A DNA stretch of 64,000 nucleotides from Halobacillus mangrovi (GCF_002097535.1 NZ_CP020772.1:3929501-3993500), one strand, 5' to 3'. Positions 23,711-33,114 are shown, counted from the first letter of the stretch. The notes: generated from the letters alone by a model not told the origin. A program made the numbers and translations.

Positions 23711-24347
23711 TTTACTTGCTCACAAACTAAAAAAGATAGATAAGAAAGTTAAGCAGGACAAAGTTTCTTTCGATAAAGAACACACTCACAAAACTGTAAT
23801 AGCAAGAATGTATAAACCAAACGGTTCTAAGCAGCTCCGGGTTTCTTTAATGATTTCTCTTCCCACGATCGCATTGATTACCTTCTTCTGTTTGCAAATA
23901 TTAGATACCCATTCAGGTACACCTATTCACACCGCTTCGATGCATTCGGAAAAAACGATGTCTTTTGGTTCTAAGATAGCAGTCTTCAATGACAAAACCT
24001 TAGATGAAAAGTCATTCACTTCAACAGAAGCGAGCTCAACAATGATCAGAGAGACTTATGTCATCCTTAATAATGAACAGTTCGTTCAAACTGGTGAGCT
24101 TGTGGATCCTGAAGAATTGAATGAAATCCTTGGATTAGTAAAAAAAGAAGACTCGGCAGAAGAGAGAGCATTAAGAAGGAACTCTTCATCCTTTTTTCCA
24201 GAGGCGAAGATTTACAGTATCAAGGGCAGAGACAAAAATGAGATGATTGCCATCCAGAGTACACGGAGTACAGGAATTGGTTCCTCTTCTATTAGTAATC
24301 AAGGATATTTTGTCTTTAAGAAAAGGAACATCCAAGCAGCCCAGTAA
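23703..24347 (+). CDS. Putative cognate anti-sigma factor
   Basis: Protein of 214 residues with a highly charged N-terminal cytosolic part (1-46), one membrane helix (LRVSLMISLPTIALITFFCL region, about 46-67) and an extracytoplasmic domain rich in Ser and Thr. It overlaps the sigma gene by 8 bp. No zinc-binding HxxxCxxC motif is seen, so it resembles RsiV/RsiX-type rather than ZAS anti-sigma factors. The function is inferred from topology and position. Confidence 0.7.
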   Translation: MNDLLAHKLKKIDKKVKQDKVSFDKEHTHKTVIARMYKPNGSKQLRVSLMISLPTIALITFFCLQILDTHSGTPIHTASMHSEKTMSFGSKIAVFNDKTLDEKSFTSTEASSTMIRETYVILNNEQFVQTGELVDPEELNEILGLVKKEDSAEERALRRNSSSFFPEAKIYSIKGRDKNEMIAIQSTRSTGIGSSSISNQGYFVFKKRNIQAAQ

Positions 24348-24391
24348 TCTCACCATAGAAATCAAAAGCCGTAACATCAGATCTCTCTATG

Positions 24392-25027
24392 TTAGTTCGA
24401 TAAAAATTGTTTCACTTGTTCCAGTGACTGATCAATCGTTTGTTTAATTTTCGGGTTATAAAATACGGATGCGGGATGATAAAGCGGAATCACGCGATAA
24501 GTCTCTTCTGAAGGTTCATAAATCCCCTTGTCTGCGTCTTTTACTTTCATGACGGGAGTATCTATGACTGTGCCAATTATTTCACTAATTTTGTCTTTCC
24601 TCCCCGTTAACCTCTCGAAGGCCACTCCACCGAGCGTAAGGATAATCTCAGGCTTCATCTTTTCAATTTGGTAATCCAGAAGCGAAGCATGAGCATTGAT
24701 CTCCTTTTGGTTCGGTTTTCGATTGGCCTTTCTTATTCCTCCAGCATTTTTCTTATTCGTTTTCACCCATTTATAAGGACGACTTCGCACAACACTCGTA
24801 ATGTAGATATCTTCTCTTTTCAATCCTAATTCCTCTAATTGTTTATCAAGCTCTTTTCCTGCACGACCTATAAAAGGCTTCCCCTCTAACGCTTCATTTT
24901 CCCCTGGAGCCTCCCCAATGAGCATGACCTTTCCATTTGCATCTCCATGTCCTAAAACGAAACCTTCCACGTCATAAGGTTCCATTCTTCTTTCGGCCTC
25001 TTTCATCAGATAATCCGGAAACTGCAT
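24392..25027 (-). CDS. Uracil-DNA glycosylase, family 4/5-like, cysteine-free
   Basis: DNA repair enzyme of 211 residues that would excise uracil. Motif A is GEAPGENEALEGKPFIGRAG and motif B is LYHPAS near the C terminus. Family 4/5 enzymes normally bind a 4Fe-4S cluster through four cysteines; here the protein has none, with serine in ITSVVRSRPY and alanine in the later cluster region (EINAHASLL). The start at 25027 follows GGGGG; a longer reading to 25090 has no site and contains the only cysteine. No neighbours suggest a pathway. Confidence 0.82.
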   Translation of the reverse strand: MQFPDYLMKEAERRMEPYDVEGFVLGHGDANGKVMLIGEAPGENEALEGKPFIGRAGKELDKQLEELGLKREDIYITSVVRSRPYKWVKTNKKNAGGIRKANRKPNQKEINAHASLLDYQIEKMKPEIILTLGGVAFERLTGRKDKISEIIGTVIDTPVMKVKDADKGIYEPSEETYRVIPLYHPASVFYNPKIKQTIDQSLEQVKQFLSN

Positions 25028-25234
25028 TTGTTTCCCCCTCTCTGCTTTGTTTCCTATATGTTCCACTAAAATTCCAAATTCACACCTCAAGAATTATCAG
25101 TTTTCAATTTTTAGGAAAAAGAGTATGATTTGTATGTGTAAAGGTCAATTATTAAATAACAGAAGTTTTTTTTACCTTGCTTAACCAACAAGCTAGAACT
25201 TCCACCCTACAAAAATAAGCCTCCTATTCCTCGA

Positions 25235-25607
25235 CTTGAATTTGAGATAATTGCATGTTTTTGGATGGTCCGTTTCCGTGGCCTTGAGCCAGGATAGGTG
25301 TTCGAGGAAATGGCTCGCTCTCCCCGCGGAGATGACGGCAAGCCTCCTCGTTCGCTATGCTCTCTTTGGGGCCTTGCCAGCCATTCCATTCCCGCAGGAG
25401 TCTCACCATTTCCCTCCTCACCTTTATGTTTATTGGAATGAACGGAAACACCATTATGAGGTAGTAGATTCTTCAGTTCAGAAGCACACTTATCAGTACC
25501 ATAGGAACAGCTTTTTAGGGGCATTTTTAACGCTCTGTTATTGAGAAGAATTCATTAAAGCCACCCTCTGGATACTGAAACTCAATTCTTAAGGGTTCGT
25601 TAAATTA
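25235..25607 (-). repeat. Dispersed GC-rich element, copy B
   Basis: Same element as 46237-46606. Outer arms are near-complementary (TTTCCG at 25271 with CGGAAA at 25443). Inside, reading minus, are GAGACTCCTGCGGGAATGG, GCGAACGAGGAGGCTTGCCG and CCGCGGGGAGAGCGAG. Homology to copy C continues past the hairpin to the end-block GGATAC(A/T)GAAACTCAAT and GTTCGTTA. The 735-bp gap between the glycosylase and MMPL genes holds this element and no credible gene. Confidence 0.8.
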
Positions 25608-25762
25608 ATTTCCATCCACCCCTTACTTTTTTACCGTTACGAACTGAAGTTATCTCGAAATCAAGTCTTCAAGAATACTGCTATTTAATGGAATAAATTC
25701 TAACGTGGATAAATCAACAATACCTTAAATAAAACCTTTAAGAAAAAGGAGTTCGTAAGAGC

Positions 25763-27904
25763 ATGCGGAAACTTTCATCCCTTATCGTCCATTCCTATAA
25801 ATGGTTCCTTGCCTTGTGGATCGTTATTGCTGTGACCCTCGGATATTTTGCCGTCCAGCTCCCATCCCTATTAGAAGGGGATGGTTTCAAAACAGACGGA
25901 GAATTTGAAGAAATAAAAGATGAGTTGAATGAAACTTTTGATTTCCCAGAGTCCACCATCCTCATACTGTTTAAAAATCGAGATGAACATACTATTTCAA
26001 CAACACTTGATAAAATTGAGGAATTAGACGCAGCGTCAAACATAGAATCTCCTCTGGATAACAAGTCGATGATGAAAGACGACATCGCTTATGCTGCCCT
26101 TCACTTTGATGATGAATCCCTGGACATGGGGAATGTCATCAAAGATATGGAGGAGATTACAAAGGATCAGAACAACGTCATCCTTACAGGAGCTCCTGTC
26201 ATTTCTGAAGACATCAATAAAGCTAGTCAAGACGATTTGAAGCGCGCAGAGCTTATCGGGCTGCCTGTCGCTTTACTAATCCTGCTGGCGGCATTTGGTA
26301 CCGTTGTTGCCTCACTTCTACCGCTAATCATGGGAGGCATCACGATCCTATTTGGCTTCGGTATTTTAGCCCTGATCGGACAAGAAATGCAGCTTTCTAT
26401 ATTCATTTTGAATATTTCACCTATGATTGGACTCGCTTTAAGCATAGACTTTGCCCTTTTATTCATAAATAGATACAGAGAAGAGATACAAAAGCACGAT
26501 AAAGCCCAGGCTTTAATGACAACCATTCAAACAGCTGGACGCTCGATCCTTTTTTCAGCGGTATGCGTATTTATTGGTCTTGCAGCTATGAGTGTAATTG
26601 AAGTAGACATTTTTCGAAATATTGCTATCGGGGGGACGGTTGTCATTGTAGGGGCAGTATTTGCCACACTCACTCTCTTACCTGCAATCCTGTACTTGTT
26701 AGGTCCTAATCTGAACAAGTGGCGGGTAATCCCGACGGATAAAGATACGACGCCAAGGTGGCGTACGTTTGCTCAAGGGGTAATGAAGCATCCGGTAATT
26801 ATTGCTTTTCTTTCCTTGATTATTTTGTTAATCGGTGTCCTTCCAGTAAGCGGGATGCAAGTATCAATCCCAACGATCAACTCACTGCCTGAGAGCTATG
26901 ATTCAAGAGCTGCTTACGAAACGATTGAGGACACCTTTATGGAAGATCAAGAAAGCACTGCTTACGTTATCGCGGAGCGGAAAGGTGGTTGGCTTGATAA
27001 AGAAGGATTAGAGCAGATGAAAGATTTACAGGATGAGCTTACCGAACCAAAAATTGTAGATTCAGTTAATACCCTCTTTACAGCAAGTGATATTGACTCA
27101 GTCGAAAAATTAAACGCTTCCCTGGAACAGTCTCAAGCACGCAAGCAGCTTGATCCAGTTATTGAACAGTTCATCTCAGATGATAAGTTGATGATCCCTG
27201 TAAACCTTACCGTCCCAGCCAATTCACAGGAAGCGCAATCCTTAATGACGGATTGGTCAACAGGAGAATGGGGGGTTGCTATGAAGTTTGGGGGACAGCC
27301 GAAGTTCAACCAAGAAATATATACGGAAATCTTGGATAAAATCGGTTATACTCTGGCGATCATACTCATATCTACGTTCATTATTCTCATGATTGCGTTC
27401 CGTTCCCTCTTTATTCCTTTGAAAGCAATCCTAATGAATGTCATCGGATTAACTTCAACTTTCGGGATACTCGTCTGGCTTTTCCAAGGTGGTCACTTCG
27501 GTTTAAATGAAGCTGATATTGCGTTAATCCTACCTGTCATTGTATTCAGTCTTGTTTTCGGTTTAAGCATGGACTATGAAGTCTTCCTGATATCAAGAAT
27601 TCACGAATTCTACTTACAAAACGGTAACAATACGGAATCCACGATTCAGGGCTTAGCTAATACAAGTAAAATCATTACATCTGCTGCTCTCATCATGATA
27701 GTCATCACGGGCGCATTTGCTTTTACAGGCGTGGTGCCCGTCAAACAAATTGGAATTGGTATTGCCATTGCTATTTTTATTGATGCGACCATCATCCGCT
27801 TGTTATTAGTGCCAAGCTTAATGAAATTATTAGGCGATTGGAACTGGTGGCTTCCGTTCAGGAAGAAAAACCGAGTACAAGAACGAACAACAGAAGAACA
27901 TTAA
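25763..27904 (+). CDS. MMPL/RND family transporter, YdfJ-like
   Basis: Membrane protein of 713 residues with twelve predicted helices in two halves (one helix, a large extracellular loop, five helices, repeated). Family signatures are present: LSIDFALLFINRYREE in the first half and FGLSMDYEVFLISRIHEFY in the second, which contain the proton-relay Asp-Tyr residues. It resembles B. subtilis YdfJ/YdgH. Substrates could be lipids or toxic amphiphiles; this is inference from the family. It is monocistronic with its own terminator. Confidence 0.88.
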   Translation: MRKLSSLIVHSYKWFLALWIVIAVTLGYFAVQLPSLLEGDGFKTDGEFEEIKDELNETFDFPESTILILFKNRDEHTISTTLDKIEELDAASNIESPLDNKSMMKDDIAYAALHFDDESLDMGNVIKDMEEITKDQNNVILTGAPVISEDINKASQDDLKRAELIGLPVALLILLAAFGTVVASLLPLIMGGITILFGFGILALIGQEMQLSIFILNISPMIGLALSIDFALLFINRYREEIQKHDKAQALMTTIQTAGRSILFSAVCVFIGLAAMSVIEVDIFRNIAIGGTVVIVGAVFATLTLLPAILYLLGPNLNKWRVIPTDKDTTPRWRTFAQGVMKHPVIIAFLSLIILLIGVLPVSGMQVSIPTINSLPESYDSRAAYETIEDTFMEDQESTAYVIAERKGGWLDKEGLEQMKDLQDELTEPKIVDSVNTLFTASDIDSVEKLNASLEQSQARKQLDPVIEQFISDDKLMIPVNLTVPANSQEAQSLMTDWSTGEWGVAMKFGGQPKFNQEIYTEILDKIGYTLAIILISTFIILMIAFRSLFIPLKAILMNVIGLTSTFGILVWLFQGGHFGLNEADIALILPVIVFSLVFGLSMDYEVFLISRIHEFYLQNGNNTESTIQGLANTSKIITSAALIMIVITGAFAFTGVVPVKQIGIGIAIAIFIDATIIRLLLVPSLMKLLGDWNWWLPFRKKNRVQERTTEEH

Positions 27905-27930
27905 AAAAGCGGCCAATAAGCCGCTTTTTT
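27903..27930. terminator. Bidirectional intrinsic terminator
   Basis: AAAAAAGCGGC and GCCGCTTTTTT, between convergent MMPL and CaCA genes. Confidence 0.9.
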
Positions 27931-28915
27931 ATTTTATTTGAAAGACGAGGTACGTCGTTACGAAATAGCTTACGATAATCAGCAAGGATGGCAGCAAATA
28001 ACTCCACGACGTGGCCTTTTTTCTTGTGATACTTAAAATGATAAGCAGAATGAACACGATAGATACAGAACCCGTGATTAAGTTCGCTGGACCGGCATTT
28101 TCTAATAAGTTACCTCTGAAGTACATCACGTCTGTAATCGCTAATATCATAAGATTAAACGCGTTACTTCCTAATAAGGAACTAATTCCTAAATTAAAGT
28201 TTCTTATCTTCAATGCTGTGCCTACACTCACTGCATCAGGCAAAGATGTACTGATAGCCACAAGGAATGAACCGATAAAAGATGCACCAATTCCTGTAAT
28301 CGTAGAAATTCGATCAGCGGTCAGGGTCAACACACTTCCTATTACCATAATTGCAACCGCAGAGCCGATAAATCTTATAAGAACCTGTTTGTAGGTATAT
28401 TCCTCGTATCTGTCGTTTTGCCTTTTCACTTTGCGCCCTTTATACTCTGTTCGATCATTAATATATTTTGAGCCAATAAAATAAATCAAAATAATTGCTA
28501 TGGACGTATAGCTAATATGGAAGACATGGGTAGGCAGAGTTAAGCTCAGCCCTAAAATGACGATTAACGTCATTAGAATGACTAGCCATCCATATAGTTT
28601 ACTTTCTATCGTGGCGTGGGTCATAATCTGGTACCTGCGATAAACGATATCAAAAATGGCCAGCCCCATGATATTAAATAAGTTACTGCCTACTAAATTA
28701 CCTACGGCTAAATCCGGACTATCTATAATTATAGCGGTCACGCTCGAAGTAAGTTCAGGTAAAGAGATAGCGATACCAATGATCGCCCCCATAAACGCAG
28801 AAGAGACTCGACTTTTCTCCTTTACTGCATCCCCAAAAATCGATAATCTTGAGGCAATAAAAAATGTGCTTATTCCAGATAAGAAAAATAATGTAAAAAC
28901 TAACCAACTGCTCAT
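27929..28915 (-). CDS. CaCA-family cation antiporter (YrbG-like)
   Basis: Sodium/calcium exchanger-type membrane protein of 328 residues with two inverted repeats of five helices. The alpha-1 repeat has GIAISLPELTSSVTAI followed by AVGNLVGSNLFNIMGLAI, and the alpha-2 repeat has AISTSLPDAVSVGTAL and GISSLLGSNAFNLMILAI. Ion pair and direction cannot be set from sequence; bacterial relatives exchange Ca2+ or K+ for Na+ or H+, useful in saline habitats. Monocistronic. Confidence 0.88.
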   Translation of the reverse strand: MSSWLVFTLFFLSGISTFFIASRLSIFGDAVKEKSRVSSAFMGAIIGIAISLPELTSSVTAIIIDSPDLAVGNLVGSNLFNIMGLAIFDIVYRRYQIMTHATIESKLYGWLVILMTLIVILGLSLTLPTHVFHISYTSIAIILIYFIGSKYINDRTEYKGRKVKRQNDRYEEYTYKQVLIRFIGSAVAIMVIGSVLTLTADRISTITGIGASFIGSFLVAISTSLPDAVSVGTALKIRNFNLGISSLLGSNAFNLMILAITDVMYFRGNLLENAGPANLITGSVSIVFILLIILSITRKKATSWSYLLPSLLIIVSYFVTTYLVFQIK

Positions 28916-28992
28916 GAGAAAACCCCTTCGTCCTGTTCGCTATTGTTGCATCTACTACCCATTCCCGTCTCTTTATTGTCTAAAACAGTAAA

Positions 28993-29019
28993 AAAAGACC
29001 AGCTAACTGCTGGTCTTTT
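28993..29019. terminator. Intrinsic terminator after the crtP-like gene
   Basis: AAAAGACCAGC, TAACT, GCTGGTCTTTT, with A/T runs on both sides; it ends the minus-strand carotenoid operon. Confidence 0.9.
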
Positions 29020-29022
29020 CCT

Positions 29023-30531
29023 CTATTGATTCACAGGCTCTTTTACTTCTTGCTCTTTTATCAGATCAGCGGTCAACTGGCCGGATAATGTGACCATAGG
29101 AACGCCTCCACCCGGGTGAGTGGATCCACCTACAAAATACAAGCCATTATAAATTTGACTCTTGGAAGGGACTTTGAAACCGCCGTTGGTTTTCTTATCA
29201 GCTGCAATACCGTAAATCGAACCGCCGTTAGGTCCGTATAGCGATTCCAGGTCTTCAGGCGTGAATCGATATTCGAATTCAATGGAATCTCTCAATCCAG
29301 TCATGCCCATTCTTTCAAGTTTATTCAGCACAGTTTCCCGATACTGATCCCAGTCAATCGGTTTACGTTTTTTGTTAGAAAGAGGCGGAACGTGCGTAAG
29401 AACAAATAAATTATCCTTACCAGCCGGAGCCTGTGTTTCGTCTGAACGCGCCGAGATTCCAATGTAGATCGTGGGATCATCTGCTGGCTTTCCTTGGTCA
29501 AAGATTTGCTTAAATTCTTTTTCTGGATCTTCAGAGAAAAAGAAATTATGATGCTTAAGATTTTCAAATTTCTTATCTGTTCCGAGCAGTAAAACTAAAC
29601 CTGATACCGTTGGATCGAATTTTTTCTCTAAGCTCTTCGTTTCTTTCTTCACTTTGGATGTATTCGGTGCAAGCCTTCGATAAGCAGGAATAGCCTCCAA
29701 ATTAGATACAACCACATCTGCCTCATGAATCGTTCCATCCTCTGTTTCGACACCGATAACTGAATCTTCTTCAACTACAAATTGCTTCACAGGAGTATTG
29801 AGCTGAACATCGACCCTCAGTTCATCCATTAAACGTCCCATAGCTTCAGCGATCTGATACATGCCGCCCTTGACATAATGAATACCTAAACCGAGCTGGA
29901 CATAGACCAATTGATTGAGGATGGCCGGGGAGGAATACGGATTTGAGCCTACATACATGACAAAGAAGTTGAATAGCTGCTCCAAGTACTTATTGTCAAA
30001 ATGTTTATGGGTGGATTTGGCTACTGTACTCATTGGATCCATCTGCAGGAGTTCTTTCAATTTATGATGGCTCTTCAAATCTTTTAAGTCTTCAATACTG
30101 TATTTATAGAAACTCTTCATACACAGCTCGTACATGTCCTGACTGTATGACAGAAAATCCGTAAGCTTACGGTTCGGTCTCTCTGTCACCTTCGCCATTT
30201 CCTCTAGCATTGTTGGAAGATCACTTGTGACATCAAGCTGTGTGCCGTCTTCAAAAAAGGTACGCCATTGAGGTTCTACTCGTTCGACTGTTATGTAGTC
30301 TTCGAGACGACGATGAACACTTTCAAACAACTGCTCCAACACCCATGGCATTGTTAAAATAGATGGTCCCGTATCAAAGGTAAAGCCTTTTCCTTCTCTT
30401 CTATTAAGCTTGCCACCTAAATTACTGTTCTTCTCAATCAGTTTGACATCATAACCATCCGCCGTCAGACGGATCGCTGCAGACATTCCACCTAAACCAG
30501 CACCAACAACAATCGCTGTCTTTTGTTTCAA
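29023..30531 (-). CDS. crtP: CrtP-like carotenoid (diaponeurosporene) oxidase
   Basis: FAD-dependent phytoene-desaturase-family oxidoreductase of 502 residues. An N-terminal Rossmann motif (VVGAGLGGMSAAIRL) is followed by DTGPSILTMPWVLEQLF, and the C-terminal FAD motif is YFVGGSTHPGGGVPMVTLSG. Details such as PQWRTFFEDGT and HHNFFFSEDPEKEF are closer to staphylococcal CrtP (4,4'-diaponeurosporene oxygenase) than to the desaturase CrtN, from memory. It would oxidise the terminal methyl of a C30 carotenoid. The TTG at 30531 after GGAGGTGG is preferred over upstream TTG/GTG codons. It follows an ICMT-family gene in the same operon. Confidence 0.78.
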   Translation of the reverse strand: MKQKTAIVVGAGLGGMSAAIRLTADGYDVKLIEKNSNLGGKLNRREGKGFTFDTGPSILTMPWVLEQLFESVHRRLEDYITVERVEPQWRTFFEDGTQLDVTSDLPTMLEEMAKVTERPNRKLTDFLSYSQDMYELCMKSFYKYSIEDLKDLKSHHKLKELLQMDPMSTVAKSTHKHFDNKYLEQLFNFFVMYVGSNPYSSPAILNQLVYVQLGLGIHYVKGGMYQIAEAMGRLMDELRVDVQLNTPVKQFVVEEDSVIGVETEDGTIHEADVVVSNLEAIPAYRRLAPNTSKVKKETKSLEKKFDPTVSGLVLLLGTDKKFENLKHHNFFFSEDPEKEFKQIFDQGKPADDPTIYIGISARSDETQAPAGKDNLFVLTHVPPLSNKKRKPIDWDQYRETVLNKLERMGMTGLRDSIEFEYRFTPEDLESLYGPNGGSIYGIAADKKTNGGFKVPSKSQIYNGLYFVGGSTHPGGGVPMVTLSGQLTADLIKEQEVKEPVNQ

Positions 30532-30548
30532 CTCTTCCACCTCCAAGA

Positions 30549-31106
30549 TTAATAGACAAACGGGACCAGCCTATACCTCGACTGACACCACTGTTTATAC
30601 CTCTCTCCATGAGCTTCAATCAGCATCGCTTCTTCTATGTGAATTCTATGCAGCAAGGCGAAGACTAAGATTGTGCCGCAAATCAGAGCGGTCCATACAT
30701 TTCCAACTCCCAGGCAGAAACCTAGGATGATAAAAAATAACCCTGTATATAAGGGGTGCCGCAGTACCTTATATGGCCCCGTACTCACAAGACGGTCACC
30801 TTCTCTGACTGAGACATCTCTCGTAAACTGTTCTTTCAAATGAAGAATACCCCAATACCTCAAGAAAACTCCACTAGCATAAAGCAACACTCCAAACCAC
30901 CAGAGTCCTTTTGAAAAGACGATTCCGACCTGCCATTCACGCATAATAAGCGAAACAAAAACAGCGGACAGAACCGACACAAGAATAATGGGAAAAGACT
31001 TCTTCTCAAGGCGGCCTCCCTGGGCAGAGGGTGAATTGCGGAAAATGACGAATTCAGCTAACCATACTAGAGTGATCGTTAGAAACACTCCTTCGTAGAT
31101 TGTCAT
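30549..31106 (-). CDS. ICMT-family membrane methyltransferase
   Basis: Integral membrane protein of 185 residues with five hydrophobic segments and the isoprenylcysteine carboxyl methyltransferase signature: STGPYKVLRHPLYTG, then LHRIHIEEAMLIEAHGERYKQW. Bacterial members methylate carboxyl or hydroxyl groups of small lipophilic molecules; BpsB (YpbQ) of B. subtilis methylates alkylpyrones. It ends just ahead of the CrtP-like gene, so a carotenoid carboxylic acid is a plausible substrate; that is inference. Confidence 0.82.
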   Translation of the reverse strand: MTIYEGVFLTITLVWLAEFVIFRNSPSAQGGRLEKKSFPIILVSVLSAVFVSLIMREWQVGIVFSKGLWWFGVLLYASGVFLRYWGILHLKEQFTRDVSVREGDRLVSTGPYKVLRHPLYTGLFFIILGFCLGVGNVWTALICGTILVFALLHRIHIEEAMLIEAHGERYKQWCQSRYRLVPFVY

Positions 31107-31273
31107 TTACCCGCACTCCATATCCAATCACCAATGAGCATCCCATCCCCTCCCACTCTCTTGCCATAGCTGCTATCTTCTACCATTCCCAAATAATTCT
31201 CAGCTTAAACGAGACAAAATTAAAATACTTGAAAGCTTTGAATCTGAAAACTATGATGAACAAAAAGGAGTAG

Positions 31274-31456
31274 ATGGCTCCCGTTGAAAGGCTCGAATTT
31301 ATGACTATATTATATTGGATGTTCGTCTTATTGGTTGTTATGGTTACCTTTTACGTCATTTTTCGTTCGTTGTCCAAAAAAAGCTACTGGATCATGGCTA
31401 TCATCGCCTTGTTTTATACGGTAATTCTCGCATTCAGCTTTTTTCAGAGGTTTTAG
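31274..31456 (+). CDS. Small two-helix membrane protein
   Basis: Up to 60 residues; two hydrophobic segments (ILYWMFVLLVVMVTFYVIF and WIMAIIALFYTVILAFSFF) joined by a short basic loop SLSKKSY. The ATG at 31274 is only three bases after AAGGAG; the ATG at 31301 with GAAAGG ten bases upstream would give 51 residues. A terminator follows. Function unknown. Confidence 0.55.
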   Translation: MAPVERLEFMTILYWMFVLLVVMVTFYVIFRSLSKKSYWIMAIIALFYTVILAFSFFQRF

Positions 31457-31500
31457 AAAACATCATTTCTACTTTTAATAACCAGACTTCCTGGAAATAA

Positions 31501-31530
31501 AATAAGCTGATGCCAAGGCATCAGCTTATT
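31501..31530. terminator. Bidirectional intrinsic terminator
   Basis: AATAAGCTGATGCC and GGCATCAGCTTATT, between two small convergent membrane protein genes. Confidence 0.75.
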
Positions 31531-31534
31531 ATAA

Positions 31535-31756
31535 CTATCTTCGTTTTCTTTCTTGGTTGATCGCTTCACGAATATGATACAATTCCGCATACATCGCTGT
31601 TGCGTAAACGCTTAATATACTTAAGAACATGGATAACACAAAGACTGACCCGTCCAGGTCAAAACCCAGTACCGAAGTAAAGCCGACAATAGCTCCAATA
31701 ATAACACCAATGGCGGTCAAATAAATGATTTTTTGAAAAGTAACCGAATAAAACAC
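31535..31756 (-). CDS. Small two-helix membrane protein
   Basis: About 73 residues with two membrane segments (IIYLTAIGVIIGAIVGF and SVFVLSMFLSILSVYATAMY) and a charged C terminus ending EAINQERKRR. The GTG at 31756 is chosen because GAGGTGG lies five bases before it; the longer reading to 31798 has no site. Not recognised. Confidence 0.55.
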   Translation of the reverse strand: MFYSVTFQKIIYLTAIGVIIGAIVGFTSVLGFDLDGSVFVLSMFLSILSVYATAMYAELYHIREAINQERKRR

Positions 31757-31855
31757 CAGAACCACCTCTTCCACATAATCTATTATATTTATACCCATCT
31801 ATCGACTCGCATACACGTAGGGGAATTAGATGCTTCGTTCATTTACATCAAATGC

Positions 31856-31892
31856 AAAAAAGAACTGCCTCCAATAGGAAGCAGTTCTTTTT
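31856..31892. terminator. Intrinsic terminator after the DddP-like gene
   Basis: AAAAAGAACTGC and GCAGTTCTTTTT with inner CTCC/GGAA pairing; T-rich on both strands. Confidence 0.85.
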
Positions 31893-31899
31893 ACATTAA

Positions 31900-33114
31900 T
31901 TATCTCAGAAGCTTTTGTTCAAATGGGAAGTCCGAAAAGTTTTCGACTCCGTCTTCTGTCACAAGCAATTGTTCCTCTAATTTGACGCCTTCCTTTCCAC
32001 CTGGAGAACCAATATAGCTCTCTACAGATAGAACCATGTTCTCCTGAATAACTCCATCATAGCCTTTTTCTTCAAAATCCTGAGGGTAAACAATATAAGG
32101 ATACTCTCCGCTCAAGCCTGTACCGTGAGCGACCGTGAAATAACGGTTCGGGAAAAATTCATCCGGGATTCTCCAGCTCTTCTCCGCATACTCCCGAAAA
32201 GTCATTCCGGGTTTTAGAAGTTCAGTATTATATTGAATCTGTTCGTATGCCGTTTGGTATAGACGTTTTTGCTCGTCTGTAGGCTCTCCATCTCCACAAT
32301 AGAACGTTCTGCTGATGTCTGTGAAATAACCGAAGGGACCATTCATATCTGTATCAAAAGAAACTAATTCTCCATCGTTAATCACTTTATCGCTGCACTC
32401 CTGAAACCAGGGATTTGTACGCGCCCCGGAACTGAGCAGCCTTGTTTCAACATAATCGCCGCCTTGCTGGATATTTGTTTGGTGAAGATAGGACCATAAC
32501 TCATTCTCTGTAATTCCAGGCTCTAACGCTTGCTGCATACGAATCATGCCTTCTTCAGCTGTTCGAACGGAAATTTTCATTGCTTCAATTTCTTGTTTAT
32601 TTTTAATACTTCGGGCATGCTCAATCGGCTCCTGACCATCTACTACTTCGATTCCCTGTTTGGCAAGTTCGATCGCCCCGACAGAAGGTACGTAATCGAT
32701 CGCGAGCTTTTTGTTTTCTCCTGCACGTTGTTTCATAAGATCTGCAATTTCCTTCGCCCATTCCTTAGCATTATCATAAAGGTTTTCACCTGAAGCGACA
32801 TAAGATAAAGTGATAGCCGGTCTCACTTCATCAATGGTTTCAATTCCTTCTGATAAGTGCTCACAATTCGGAAAATCAAATAAAGTAACTGGACCCTCCG
32901 TAGGAATAAAAACATAACGCGCTGGGTTTCGCAGCATGAACACCTGCATGTTCCTGCTTCCTGTCGCGTAGCGTAGGTTTACAGGATCGAATATGACAAT
33001 TCCACCGTACCCCAAAGATTTTAACTGCTCTCTAACACGGCCCAAGCGATATTGGCGTATACGTACAAGATCTATTTGAGTTTTATCATGTCGGATACTT
33101 GATAGCTTACTCAT
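31900..33114 (-). CDS. DddP-family (DMSP lyase-like) M24 metalloprotein
   Basis: Protein of 404 residues in the M24 pita-bread superfamily, with segments that read like DddP: IFDPVNLRYATGSRNMQVFM, LFDFPNCEHLSEG and TRLLSSGARTNPWFQECS. Candidate metal ligands are D254, D256, D266, H330, E365 and E380, each exactly 41 less than the ligands I recall for Ruegeria lacuscaerulensis DddP (295, 297, 307, 371, 406, 421). The reported catalytic D377 would be G336 here, so DMSP cleavage is doubtful. The AGGAGG site favours the ATG at 33114 (or 33117). A GntR regulator and palindromic operator lie upstream. A dipeptidase-like or other lyase activity is possible. Confidence 0.78.
   Translation of the reverse strand: MSKLSSIRHDKTQIDLVRIRQYRLGRVREQLKSLGYGGIVIFDPVNLRYATGSRNMQVFMLRNPARYVFIPTEGPVTLFDFPNCEHLSEGIETIDEVRPAITLSYVASGENLYDNAKEWAKEIADLMKQRAGENKKLAIDYVPSVGAIELAKQGIEVVDGQEPIEHARSIKNKQEIEAMKISVRTAEEGMIRMQQALEPGITENELWSYLHQTNIQQGGDYVETRLLSSGARTNPWFQECSDKVINDGELVSFDTDMNGPFGYFTDISRTFYCGDGEPTDEQKRLYQTAYEQIQYNTELLKPGMTFREYAEKSWRIPDEFFPNRYFTVAHGTGLSGEYPYIVYPQDFEEKGYDGVIQENMVLSVESYIGSPGGKEGVKLEEQLLVTEDGVENFSDFPFEQKLLR

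Noticed and set aside
25207..25544. Three overlapping frames of 76-105 codons
   Set aside because: They run through the GC-rich element copy B on both strands, without start signals.
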